Part shown: positions 8,145 through 14,911 of the stretch, one piece after another
Numbering within the stretch: the stretch's first letter is position 1
Layout: each line of letters begins with the position of its first letter
DNA from: Bacteroidota bacterium
GTDB lineage: Bacteria; Bacteroidota; Bacteroidia; Chitinophagales; Chitinophagaceae
Assembly (NCBI GenBank): GCA_023423835.1
Contig: JAFAEW010000139.1
Location: forward strand, 1 to 16,852
Direction of reading: 5' to 3'
DNA length: 16,852 nucleotides
Translations under genes and position numbers: made by a program
The notes under the pieces: model-generated
Told to the model about the DNA's origin: nothing
What the model saw: only the letters and a program-made list of their open reading frames with translations
The model's database searches: none

Positions 8145-8273
8145 TTCGATAATTTACTTTTGAAAAGACAGATATTTATTATAAAAACTTCAATATAAAA
8201 CATTTTAAATTTTTATTACTGTAAAATCTAATTTACTTTAGGCGATCTTTTTAGTAACCATACAACAAGCATA
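8145..8273. promoter_or_regulatory. Divergent promoter region, glgA / sugar transporter
   Basis: This very AT-rich 129-bp spacer separates two divergent genes. TACTTTTG at 8155-8162 on the plus strand is an exact TAnnTTTG -7 match, giving a leader of about 105 nt for the transporter; no TTTG sits at -33. TAATTTACTTT occurs twice in direct orientation (8150-8160, 8229-8239), 79 bases apart, the first copy overlapping the -7 box. No match was found for glgA. Confidence 0.45.
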
Positions 8274-9911
8274 ATGAGCACGACTATTGGAACAACTTCG
8301 GCCAGTCCAAATATACCCGTGAAAACGAATACCGGGGCATTGGCAACCCTGGTGATCGTATTTTTTTTCTGGGGATTTATTGCCGCCAGTAACAGCATCT
8401 TTATTCCCTTTTGCCGTACGCATTTCAACCTCACGCAATTTGAATCGCAACTGATCGGATCGGCCTTCTATGGTGCCTATTTCATCGGATCCTTATTGCT
8501 GTATTTATTTTCCAGCCTGGCGGGATACGATATCCTTAACAGGATCGGATACAAAAAAGGAATTATCTACGGCTTATTGATTTCCATTGTAGGTGCACTG
8601 GCAATCATTCCTTCGGCAAACGCGAATTCCTTTCCACTGATACTCGTATCCTTTTTTATCGTGGCACTCGGATTCTCTTTGCAACAAACGGCAGCGCAGC
8701 CATTTGCTATCGTGCTCGGTGATCCCGCAACCGGATCGCACCGTTTGAATTTTGCCGGCGGCGTGAATTCGCTGGGAACTACACTCGGGCCGCTGATCAT
8801 CAGCTTCTTCTTGTTTGGCCGGGTAGGCGAAGAAAGTGCCGAAGTAAGTGTAACAAATATCAATAAGCTTTACCTCATTGTAGCGGCGGTATTTTTAGCC
8901 GTTGCGATTTTCTTTGCATTGTCAAAAAAACTTCCACACGGAAAAAATGATGCGGCCTTTGAAGGTTCTGCCAAGGCTTCGATCTCCCTGATTGGTCTCA
9001 CCGCCCTGATTGGTGTTGTCATTACAGTCGGACAGTTAACAAGCATTTCGGAGCTTCCTCTCCTGGTTGTCGCAATTGTTGGAATTATCGGAATTCTTTT
9101 ATACTCAAACGGAAGGGCATTGAAAAATCCCGAAGGATGGGGAGCAATGCGCTATCCGCAATTGATTTATGGAATGATCGGCATCTTTGTTTATGTTGGC
9201 GTGGAAGTAACCATCGACAACAATTTCGGAGCGCTGCTGAAAACACCGGGTTATATTACCGATGCCGGAATGCTCGATAGCGAGATATCGAAATATGTTT
9301 CACTTTATTGGGGAAGTCTGATGATCGGCCGATGGACAGGCGCCATCAGCGTTTTCAACCTGTCGAAAAGAAACAGGATCATTGCCACGGTAATCGTTCC
9401 CTTCATCGCATTCGCCATCATTTTAGCGGTTAACAATATTCACGGAAGTGACGTGAGCGATCTCTATGCTTATGCAGGAGTAATTGCCATTGCTATTCTC
9501 GCCTTTTTCTATGGCCAGGAAAAACCGGTAAAGACGCTCCTTACATTAACCTTACTCGGCACCTTATTTATGCTGATCGGTGTGTTTACAAATGGCATCG
9601 TTTCGGTTTACGCCTTTATGGCGGGCGGACTTTGTAATTCAATTATGTGGCCTTGTATCTTCTCGCTGGCAGTAGCAGGATTGGGAAAATATACCAGCCA
9701 GGGATCGGCATTTTTGATTATGATGATTCTCGGTGGAGCAGTTATTCCACCATTCCAGGGTTCACTCGGCGATATTCCATCCATCGGCATGCACCAGTCT
9801 TATCTGGTAGCGGCAGGATGCTTTATTGTATTAGCTTTGCTGACATTGAAGTTGAAACGCGTATTGCAGTCGCAGGGTCTGGATTTTGACAAACAGATCG
9901 GAGGTCATTAA
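8274..9911 (+). CDS. FucP/GluP-like sugar MFS transporter, extended
   Basis: A 545-residue inner-membrane transporter of the fucose/glucose-galactose MFS family. Family features are GFIAASNSIFIPF in TM1, SLQQTAAQPF in TM4, RLNFAGGVNSLGTTLGP in TM5, the TM7 segment FVYVGVEVTIDNNFG and CNSIMWPCIFSLAVAGLG in the second half. Relatives usually have about 410-440 residues and 12 TM segments. Here residues about 236-278 add two hydrophobic segments between TM6 and TM7, and another lies near 397-414, giving roughly 14-15. The two acids used for proton coupling in E. coli FucP (Asp46 and Glu135) align by motif with Ser41 and Gln138. It is followed after 56 bp by a ROK kinase, which fits uptake then phosphorylation of a hexose. 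Substrate and coupling ion are unknown. The start ATG has no in-frame rival that fits better. Confidence 0.85.
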   Translation: MSTTIGTTSASPNIPVKTNTGALATLVIVFFFWGFIAASNSIFIPFCRTHFNLTQFESQLIGSAFYGAYFIGSLLLYLFSSLAGYDILNRIGYKKGIIYGLLISIVGALAIIPSANANSFPLILVSFFIVALGFSLQQTAAQPFAIVLGDPATGSHRLNFAGGVNSLGTTLGPLIISFFLFGRVGEESAEVSVTNINKLYLIVAAVFLAVAIFFALSKKLPHGKNDAAFEGSAKASISLIGLTALIGVVITVGQLTSISELPLLVVAIVGIIGILLYSNGRALKNPEGWGAMRYPQLIYGMIGIFVYVGVEVTIDNNFGALLKTPGYITDAGMLDSEISKYVSLYWGSLMIGRWTGAISVFNLSKRNRIIATVIVPFIAFAIILAVNNIHGSDVSDLYAYAGVIAIAILAFFYGQEKPVKTLLTLTLLGTLFMLIGVFTNGIVSVYAFMAGGLCNSIMWPCIFSLAVAGLGKYTSQGSAFLIMMILGGAVIPPFQGSLGDIPSIGMHQSYLVAAGCFIVLALLTLKLKRVLQSQGLDFDKQIGGH

Positions 9912-9967
9912 TGCATTGTTTAGAATCAAACACGATTTGAAAAACCATCAAAATTATTGATTAGAAA

Positions 9968-10942
9968 ATGAGTACATCGCCCTTATTGGAATCTTTGGCA
10001 ATTGGAATTGATATTGGTGGAACGGGAACGAAATATGGAATTGTTGACCGCATCGGAAACGTGTTGTTCTCGGGAGAAATTTCAACAAAAAAACATTCCG
10101 AAATCTCAACCTTTATCGATGAGCTTTATGAATCGCTTCATCCCATAATTGAGCAGGTTGGAGGAATAAGAAGAATAAAAGGAATTGGCGTTGGGGCACC
10201 AAACGGAAACTTCTATACAGGTACGGTAGAATACGCGCCAAACCTTCCATGGAAGGGCGTTTTACCCCTGGCGAAAATGGTGCATCAGAAATTCAATCTT
10301 CCCGTAGTCCTCACTAATGATGCAAATGCAGCGGCTTTGGGCGAAATGATGTACGGCGCGGCAAAAGGCATGAATGATTTTATAATGATCACCCTCGGCA
10401 CCGGCGTTGGAAGCGGAATCGTTGCAAACGGTCACTTGATCTATGGACACGACGGATTTGCAGGTGAATTGGGGCATACGATTATTATCCCTGACGGAAG
10501 ATACCATGAAGGAACAGGAAAATATGGTTCGCTCGAAAGCTATGCTTCTGCCACGGGTGTAACTTTAACGGCCATCGAGATGCTCGAAAACAGCAGCGAA
10601 GAAAGCTTGCTGAGAAACGTTCCAAAGGAAGAAATGGATTCAAAAGTTGTATTTGAAGCGGCAATGAAAGGCGATAAACTCGCAAAGGATATCTTCGAAT
10701 ACACGGGTAAAATTCTCGGAATGGCGCTTGCAAATTTTGTGATGTTCTCCAGCCCGGAAGCCATTATCCTGTTTGGAGGACTTACCAAAGCAGGAGATCT
10801 TTTACTGAAACCTACCCGGGAAAATATGGAGAAAAATCTCATTCAGGTGTTTGAAAACAAGGTTAAGATCATCGTGAGCCATCTTAAGGAATCTCATGCA
10901 GCCATCCTTGGCGCAAGTGCACTGGCCTGGGACCTTAAATAA
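9968..10942 (+). CDS. ROK-family glucokinase-type sugar kinase
   Basis: A 324-residue cytosolic kinase of the ROK family, most likely making glucose 6-phosphate (or that of a similar hexose) from ATP. The phosphate-binding loop GIDIGGTGTKYGIVD (13-27) and catalytic D118 in LTNDANAA are present. LGTGVGSGIV (143-152) and the sugar-binding E167/H170 pair in GELGH are also intact, as is a C-terminal ILFGGLTKAGD adenosine motif. The ROK zinc motif (CxCGxxGCxE, normally just after that His) is degenerate: E181, T183 and S188 stand where the three cysteines should be, while E190 remains. It lies between a sugar transporter and a dipeptide epimerase gene, 37 bp before the latter. Glucose specificity is inferred from resemblance and context; fructose, mannose or an amino sugar cannot be excluded. 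Confidence 0.88.
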   Translation: MSTSPLLESLAIGIDIGGTGTKYGIVDRIGNVLFSGEISTKKHSEISTFIDELYESLHPIIEQVGGIRRIKGIGVGAPNGNFYTGTVEYAPNLPWKGVLPLAKMVHQKFNLPVVLTNDANAAALGEMMYGAAKGMNDFIMITLGTGVGSGIVANGHLIYGHDGFAGELGHTIIIPDGRYHEGTGKYGSLESYASATGVTLTAIEMLENSSEESLLRNVPKEEMDSKVVFEAAMKGDKLAKDIFEYTGKILGMALANFVMFSSPEAIILFGGLTKAGDLLLKPTRENMEKNLIQVFENKVKIIVSHLKESHAAILGASALAWDLK

Positions 10943-10968
10943 TCGTCACTGATTACCACCGATGAAAT

Positions 10969-10974
10969 AAGGAG
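10969..10974 (+). promoter_or_regulatory. Shine-Dalgarno that decides a TTG start
   Basis: AAGGAG lies 5 bases upstream of TTG 10980 and overlaps the in-frame stop at 10968-10970. The nearest downstream in-frame ATG is well inside the conserved N-terminal domain, so TTG is the supported start. Confidence 0.7.
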
Positions 10975-10979
10975 CAATT

Positions 10980-12008
10980 TTGAAAATTTTTTATACATCC
11001 ACTGATATTCCGTTTGAATATCCATTTACCATTTCCGGAGGGCGTACAAAAGCAAGCCAGCCGGCCCTTATCGTGGCCCTTCAGATGGGGCATATTACGG
11101 GTTATGGCGAAGCTTCCGCCATCAGTTATTATAACGTGACCGTTGAAAAAATGGTGGAAAAGCTTGAACAAAAGAAGAAGATGGCTGAAAGGTTTGCGAT
11201 GACTGATCCAACCCGCTACTGGCATTACCTGCACCACCTGATTCCGGATGATCCCTTTTTAGTGTCGGCGCTCGATATGGCCGGTTGGGATCTCTTTGGA
11301 AAATTACACGGACTTCCACTTTACAAATTCTGGAAAACGGACTGGAAAGACATTCCTGAAACCAACTATACAATTGGAATCGATCCGCTTGAAAAGATGT
11401 TGGAGAAGATGAAAGCCCACCCGTGGCCGGTTTACAAGATTAAAGTTGGCACTGCAGAAGATGTTTCAATACTCGAATCGCTGCGAAAACAAACCGATGC
11501 AATTTTCAGGATCGATGCAAATGCCGGCTGGACGTTGGAAGAAGCGTTAGAAATCCTTCCGAAACTAAAGGATCTTAAAGTAGAACTGGTAGAGCAGCCC
11601 TTGCCAAAAGACGATTGGGAGGGAATGAAAATGTTGTTCGAAAAATCGCCGGTTCCTTTAATCGCCGACGAAAGTTGCGTAAGTGAGCACGACGTGATAA
11701 AATGTGCAGGACATTTTCACGGCATCAACATTAAACTCACGAAATGCAGCGGCATCACACCGGCACTGAGAATGGTTTCACAGGCAAGAGAGCTTGGTTT
11801 GAAAGTGATGATGGGATCAATGAATGAAAATGTCATCGGAAGTGCGGCCATTGCGCAGTTTCTGCCGCAACTCGATTATGTGGATATGGACGGTCCCTTG
11901 TTGCAGACCGAAAAAAATGCTGCCGGCCTTGATTTTCAGGATGGAGAGGTCTTCATTTCAAACAGAGCGGGATTGGGCGTGGATGTACTCGTGAGAGACT
12001 TTAAATAA
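10980..12008 (+). CDS. Dipeptide epimerase (enolase superfamily, L-Ala-D/L-Glu epimerase type)
   Basis: A 342-residue enolase-superfamily enzyme of the muconate-lactonizing subgroup. The catalytic base pair is in YKIKVG (K153, K155). Metal ligands are D179 (RIDANAGW), E205 (VEQPL) and D230 (ADES), and the opposite-face lysine is K252 in NIKLTK. A DMDG segment after the last barrel strand (302-305) matches the Asp-x-Asp that holds the substrate ammonium in known Ala-Glu epimerases, so dipeptide epimerisation, perhaps in murein peptide recycling, is the best guess. The start is the TTG at 10980: an in-frame stop (TAA) lies at 10968-10970, and AAGGAG (10969-10974) stands 5 bases before the TTG, a rare clear Shine-Dalgarno here. 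An ATT at 10977 is the only in-frame alternative nearby. It follows the kinase by 37 bp, probably in one transcript. Confidence 0.88.
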   Translation: MKIFYTSTDIPFEYPFTISGGRTKASQPALIVALQMGHITGYGEASAISYYNVTVEKMVEKLEQKKKMAERFAMTDPTRYWHYLHHLIPDDPFLVSALDMAGWDLFGKLHGLPLYKFWKTDWKDIPETNYTIGIDPLEKMLEKMKAHPWPVYKIKVGTAEDVSILESLRKQTDAIFRIDANAGWTLEEALEILPKLKDLKVELVEQPLPKDDWEGMKMLFEKSPVPLIADESCVSEHDVIKCAGHFHGINIKLTKCSGITPALRMVSQARELGLKVMMGSMNENVIGSAAIAQFLPQLDYVDMDGPLLQTEKNAAGLDFQDGEVFISNRAGLGVDVLVRDFK

Positions 12009-12030
12009 AAAATCTCCCGGAAGGAGATTT
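12007..12030 (-). terminator. Hairpin terminator for the DUF2795 gene
   Basis: AAATCTCC (12010-12017) pairs with GGAGATTT (12023-12030) about a 5-nt loop. On the minus strand the stem is followed by a TTTTTTATTT run, giving a standard intrinsic terminator 25 bases past the DUF2795 stop. On the plus strand, for the epimerase gene, the T-run is short, so it is weaker there. Confidence 0.75.
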
Positions 12031-12055
12031 CAATTCATTCAGCGAAAGCCTGGTC

Positions 12056-12277
12056 TTAATATTCGTCTTCGTTAAACATAAAATCTTCCTGGCTTGGGAA
12101 ATCGGGCCAAATGTCTTCTATGCTTTCATAGATCTCCCCTTCATCCTCAAGTTCCTGCAGGTTTTCAACCACCTCAATCGGTGCGCCGCTACGGATGGCG
12201 TAATCTATTAATTCATCTTTGGAAGCGGGCCAGGGCGCCTCTTCTAAATAACTTGCCAATTCCAAAGTCCAAAACAT
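12056..12277 (-). CDS. DUF2795-family small acidic protein
   Basis: A 73-residue acidic protein with the sequence character of DUF2795: MFWTLELASYLEEAPWP, then ELIDYAIRSGAP, then VVENLQELEDEGEIYESIED and a WPDFPSQEDF tail. It is a small conserved protein of unknown function that I recognise as common in Bacteroidota. It has no signal peptide or membrane segment, so it is cytosolic. The gene is monocistronic, with a full consensus promoter 17 bases before the ATG and its own terminator. Its leader would be only about 11 nt, with no Shine-Dalgarno. The strong promoter suggests high or housekeeping expression; that is inference. Confidence 0.85.
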   Translation of the reverse strand: MFWTLELASYLEEAPWPASKDELIDYAIRSGAPIEVVENLQELEDEGEIYESIEDIWPDFPSQEDFMFNEDEY

Positions 12278-12293
12278 ATTTTAAAATTTTGCG

Positions 12294-12324
12294 CAAATGT
12301 AAGTGTTACAATCAAATTATCAAA
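12294..12324 (-). promoter_or_regulatory. Full Bacteroidota-type promoter of the DUF2795 gene
   Basis: On the minus strand TTTG (12324-12321) is followed by exactly 19 bases and then TACATTTG (12301-12294). This is a perfect TTTG-N19-TAnnTTTG match. The start of transcription is expected near 12288, about 11 nt before the ATG. Confidence 0.85.
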
Positions 12325-12404
12325 CTGCCGGATTTTTATTCGTTTAAAAATTAATTAATTTGTCAGCAAATCCCCTTTATTTGCAGTAATTGAAAAAATG
12401 ATGA

Positions 12405-13058
12405 ATGCTTAGAGCAATTGGAATTCAAAAACATTATGGGAAGCTCCACGTTTTAAAGGGTGTTGACATTGAGATTCAAAAGGGCGAAATCGTATCCATA
12501 ATCGGTTCATCAGGGGCAGGTAAAAGTACATTGCTGCATATTCTGGGAACCTTGAGCCTGCCCGATAAAGGAGAACTTTTCATCAATGATGTGGCAGTGC
12601 ACACTTTAAGCGGAAAGAAGCTCGCCGCCTTCCGCAATGCGCAGATCGGATTTGTTTTTCAGTTTCATCATCTTTTGCCCGAATTCTCCGCCCTCGAAAA
12701 TGTTTGTATCCCGGGATGGGTAGGTAACAGACGGAAAAAGGAAGTTGAAAAAGAGGCAATTCAGTTACTGGAAATTCTCGGATTGAAAGACCGCCTGCAA
12801 AATAAACCGAACGCATTGAGTGGCGGAGAACAACAACGCGTAGCCGTGGCCAGAGCACTCATCAATAAGCCCTCCATTGTTTTTGCCGACGAGCCTACCG
12901 GAAACCTTGATAGTAACAATGCGAAAGAATTGCACGATCTGTTTCTGCAACTCCGGCAACAGTTTGAGCAAACCTTCCTGATCGTAACCCACAACGAGGA
13001 ATTGGCAGGTATGAGCGACCGGATTCTGCATATGAAAGATGGGTTGATTGTAAAATGA
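12405..13058 (+). CDS. lolD: ABC transporter ATP-binding protein, LolD-like
   Basis: A 217-residue ABC ATPase of the LolD/MacB/FtsE type. Walker A is GSSGAGKST (34-42) and the Q-loop glutamine is Q86 in FVFQFHHLLPEFSALENV. The signature is LSGGEQQR (138-145), Walker B is SIVFADE with catalytic E163, the D-loop is GNLD, and the switch histidine is H196 in VTHN. The FQFHHLLPEF segment is characteristic of LolD, which with the LolC/E permeases releases lipoproteins from the inner membrane to the carrier LolA. No permease gene is adjacent; Bacteroidota often place lolD alone. A macrolide-export or cell-division ATPase role remains possible. The only in-frame nearby start is ATG 12405; two ATGs just upstream are out of frame. 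A TTTATTTG (12376-12383) may be a diverged -7 box. Confidence 0.85.
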   Translation: MLRAIGIQKHYGKLHVLKGVDIEIQKGEIVSIIGSSGAGKSTLLHILGTLSLPDKGELFINDVAVHTLSGKKLAAFRNAQIGFVFQFHHLLPEFSALENVCIPGWVGNRRKKEVEKEAIQLLEILGLKDRLQNKPNALSGGEQQRVAVARALINKPSIVFADEPTGNLDSNNAKELHDLFLQLRQQFEQTFLIVTHNEELAGMSDRILHMKDGLIVK

Positions 13059-13085
13059 CGAACCGCCATCATCCGGAAAGGAAAA

Positions 13086-13469
13086 TTAAATATCTACTAC
13101 TGCAATCATACTTATTTCCACATCCACGCCTTTCGGAAGGCCCTTTACTGCCACCGTTTCTCTGGCAGGATAATCGCCCCTGAAGTAGCTTCCATAAACA
13201 CTATTTACCTCATTAAATATGGCCATATCGGTCAAAAAAATGGTCGTTTTTACTGCGTGATCAAAGGTGAGATTGGCTTCGGATAAGATAGCGGCGATAT
13301 TTTTCATGCATTGATGAGTGGCATCACTTATATTTCCCGTTACCATATTTCCCGCTGCATCCATGGGAATTTGTCCGCTTATAAACAAAAGTCCTCCTGC
13401 TTTTACACTTTGATTGTAGGGTCCTATTGGTGCCGGCGCCTCGCTGGTATTGATCACTTGTTTTGACAT
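13086..13469 (-). CDS. ridA: RidA family reactive imine/enamine deaminase
   Basis: A 127-residue cytosolic protein of the RidA (YjgF/UK114) family, which hydrolyses reactive 2-aminoacrylate and related imines released by PLP enzymes. Family features are APAPIGPYNQ near the start, FISGQIPMD (29-37), the active-site arginine in YPARETVAV (R103) and the acid in VDVEISMIAV (E118). Length is typical. The frame is open 21 bases further upstream (to a non-family MQIKRYS extension at 13490), but the family start is MSKQVINTSEAPAP, so ATG 13469 is preferred. It converges on lolD with a 27-bp gap and is divergent from the next gene. Confidence 0.93.
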   Translation of the reverse strand: MSKQVINTSEAPAPIGPYNQSVKAGGLLFISGQIPMDAAGNMVTGNISDATHQCMKNIAAILSEANLTFDHAVKTTIFLTDMAIFNEVNSVYGSYFRGDYPARETVAVKGLPKGVDVEISMIAVVDI

Positions 13470-13520
13470 ACTATATCTTTTTATTTGCAATTTGACATTT
13501 TTCCTTCAATTAGCTTCACC

Positions 13521-13528
13521 TATTTTTG
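13521..13528 (+). promoter_or_regulatory. Candidate -7 box before the HCDH-like/tsaB pair
   Basis: TATTTTTG is an exact TAnnTTTG match, 16 bases before ATG 13544. The -33 position at N19 reads TTTT (13498-13501), one base off TTTG. Confidence 0.55.
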
Positions 13529-13543
13529 TGATAATTGGAAGGT

Positions 13544-14149
13544 ATGAAAATTATAATAAAGGCTACCGATGCTCAAAAGCAGGAATTACAGGAGCAGAAT
13601 TTCGTAAGACCGGAGATTGAATTTGTGAATGATTTTCGAAACCTCGAAGCGGATTTCTACTTTGATCTTTCCTTCGATGAAAAAAATCCCAACTTTGAGA
13701 TAAACAGCAATCCCGTTTTTGTGAATGCCGTTTCTACTACATTGAAAGATCTTCCTGAGAATTACATCCGTCTGAATGCCTGGAACGGATTTTTGAAACG
13801 AAGGGAATGGGAAATTGCAGCCAGGAAAAATCATTATGCGGCGGTAACCGAATGCATGGAATTTCTCGGACTGCAGTTTCAATTTTGCCCCGACATTCCC
13901 GGCCTGATTGCCGCCCGTGTCATTGCCACCATCATCAATGAGGCTTATTACACTTTAAACGAAAATATCAGCACAAAAGAAGCTATTGATACGGCTATGA
14001 AGCTTGGAACGAATTATCCGTACGGCCCGTTTGAATGGGCAAACAAAATAGGATTGGCAAAGGTTGAACTTTTGCTTCAATCCATGTTGAAGGAAGATCA
14101 GCGATATGAGATTTCAGAATTATTAATACAGGAAGCAAAAGAACGTTAG
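13544..14149 (+). CDS. 3-hydroxyacyl-CoA dehydrogenase C-terminal-domain protein, no Rossmann core
   Basis: A 201-residue protein. Residues about 115-180 match the C-terminal dimerisation/substrate domain of 3-hydroxyacyl-CoA dehydrogenases: PGLIAARVIATIINEA (119-134), then the AIDTAMKLGTNYPYGPFEW segment (147-165) and NKIGL. The N-terminal 110 residues are acidic and lack the GxGxxG NAD-binding loop and the catalytic HxxNP motif, although LNAWNGFLKR (78-87) recalls the corresponding region of the full enzymes. It is therefore unlikely to be an active dehydrogenase. ATG 13544 is preferred over an upstream in-frame TTG at 13535 because GGAAGG sits just before it and MKIIIKA opens a normal beta strand. 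Its TAG stop is separated from tsaB by one codon, in the same frame. Function unknown. Confidence 0.75.
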   Translation: MKIIIKATDAQKQELQEQNFVRPEIEFVNDFRNLEADFYFDLSFDEKNPNFEINSNPVFVNAVSTTLKDLPENYIRLNAWNGFLKRREWEIAARKNHYAAVTECMEFLGLQFQFCPDIPGLIAARVIATIINEAYYTLNENISTKEAIDTAMKLGTNYPYGPFEWANKIGLAKVELLLQSMLKEDQRYEISELLIQEAKER

Positions 14150-14152
14150 ATT

Positions 14153-14830
14153 TTGGCGCTAATTTTAAACATCGATACAGCCACCGAAACGGCACAGATT
14201 GGAATCAGTGAAAACGGAAACGTACTCGCATTCGAATCAAACGAAGACCAGATGACCCACGGCGCCTTCGTGCAGCCGGCCATCGAACGGATACTCCGTG
14301 CATCATCAATGACCTTATCCGCAATTGACGTTGTGGCGGTTTCGGCCGGTCCGGGAAGCTATACCGGACTTCGCGTGGGGATGGCTTCCGCAAAAGGTAT
14401 TTGCTTTGCGTTGCAAAAACCGTTGATCCTTATAAATACCCTCGATATTCTCTCCACCGCCTCTAAAAGACAGTCGCCTGACCAATCCGCAGATGTTTTC
14501 TTCTGCCCAATGATCGATGCCCGCCGCATGGAGGTTTACACTGCCCTTTACGACCGGAACCTCAGTTCCGTACTCGCTCCTGTAGCTATGATTCTCGATG
14601 AAACAAGTTTCTCAGCTTACCTATCCTCCCATAAAATAATCTTTTCAGGAAGCGGAAGTGCTAAATTTTTCAAAATTTTACACCATCCGAATGCGATCTT
14701 CAATCCTGTAACCCACGCCCCGGCCGACCTGGCATCGCTTTCTTCAAGGTTTTATCACGAAAAAAGGTTCGCAGACCTCGCCTATTCCCAACCTTTTTAT
14801 CTGAAAGAGTTTTATACGCCAAAATCGTGA
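14153..14830 (+). CDS. tsaB: TsaB, tRNA N6-threonylcarbamoyladenosine biosynthesis partner
   Basis: A 225-residue ASKHA-fold protein that forms a complex with TsaD and TsaE to make t6A37 on ANN-reading tRNAs. The ILNIDTATETAQIGI opening, AGPGSYTGLRVGMASAKG (65-82), IDARRMEVYTALY (121-133) and the closing QPFYLKEF (213-220) are typical. TsaB lacks its own catalytic site and acts as a TsaD partner. The start is TTG 14153: the upstream gene's TAG (14147-14149) is in the same frame and only ATT lies between, while the next in-frame ATG would remove about 33 conserved residues. Translation is probably coupled to the preceding gene. Neither TsaD nor TsaE is in the window. Confidence 0.93.
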   Translation: MALILNIDTATETAQIGISENGNVLAFESNEDQMTHGAFVQPAIERILRASSMTLSAIDVVAVSAGPGSYTGLRVGMASAKGICFALQKPLILINTLDILSTASKRQSPDQSADVFFCPMIDARRMEVYTALYDRNLSSVLAPVAMILDETSFSAYLSSHKIIFSGSGSAKFFKILHHPNAIFNPVTHAPADLASLSSRFYHEKRFADLAYSQPFYLKEFYTPKS

Positions 14831-14880
14831 TTTTATATCCGAAAAATTTATTATAATTTTACATATATGAAAACCTATTT

Positions 14881-14892
14881 TGGTATTTACCA
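14881..14892. promoter_or_regulatory. Palindrome at the ArsR gene promoter, candidate operator
   Basis: TGGTA-TT-TACCA is a perfect 12-bp palindrome 19 bases before the ArsR-family start. It abuts a diverged -7 element (TATTTTGG, 14876-14883). ArsR-family regulators commonly bind such dyads in their own promoters; the assignment here is inference. Confidence 0.45.
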
Positions 14893-14911
14893 TATATAAA
14901 ACACCTTACAA

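Noticed and set aside
7479..8198. 239-codon plus-strand frame opposite glgA
   Set aside because: It lies antisense to a fully motif-supported glycogen synthase, its translation is His/Cys/Ile rich with no family resemblance, and it runs into the promoter spacer.
8228..8434. Minus-strand frame with a hydrophobic C-terminal stretch over the transporter start
   Set aside because: The hydrophobic tail (VVPIVVLIMLVVWLL) looks like a small membrane protein, but it covers the transporter's first TM segment antisense and has no promoter or start signal.
13470..13490. Seven-residue N-terminal extension of RidA
   Set aside because: MQIKRYS is not part of the family; the internal ATG at 13469 gives the usual start and length.
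14859..14899. CATATATG and CATATATA as an ArsR half-site pair
   Set aside because: The arms are AT-repeat-like and match only partly; the GC-containing dyad at 14881-14892 is more convincing.
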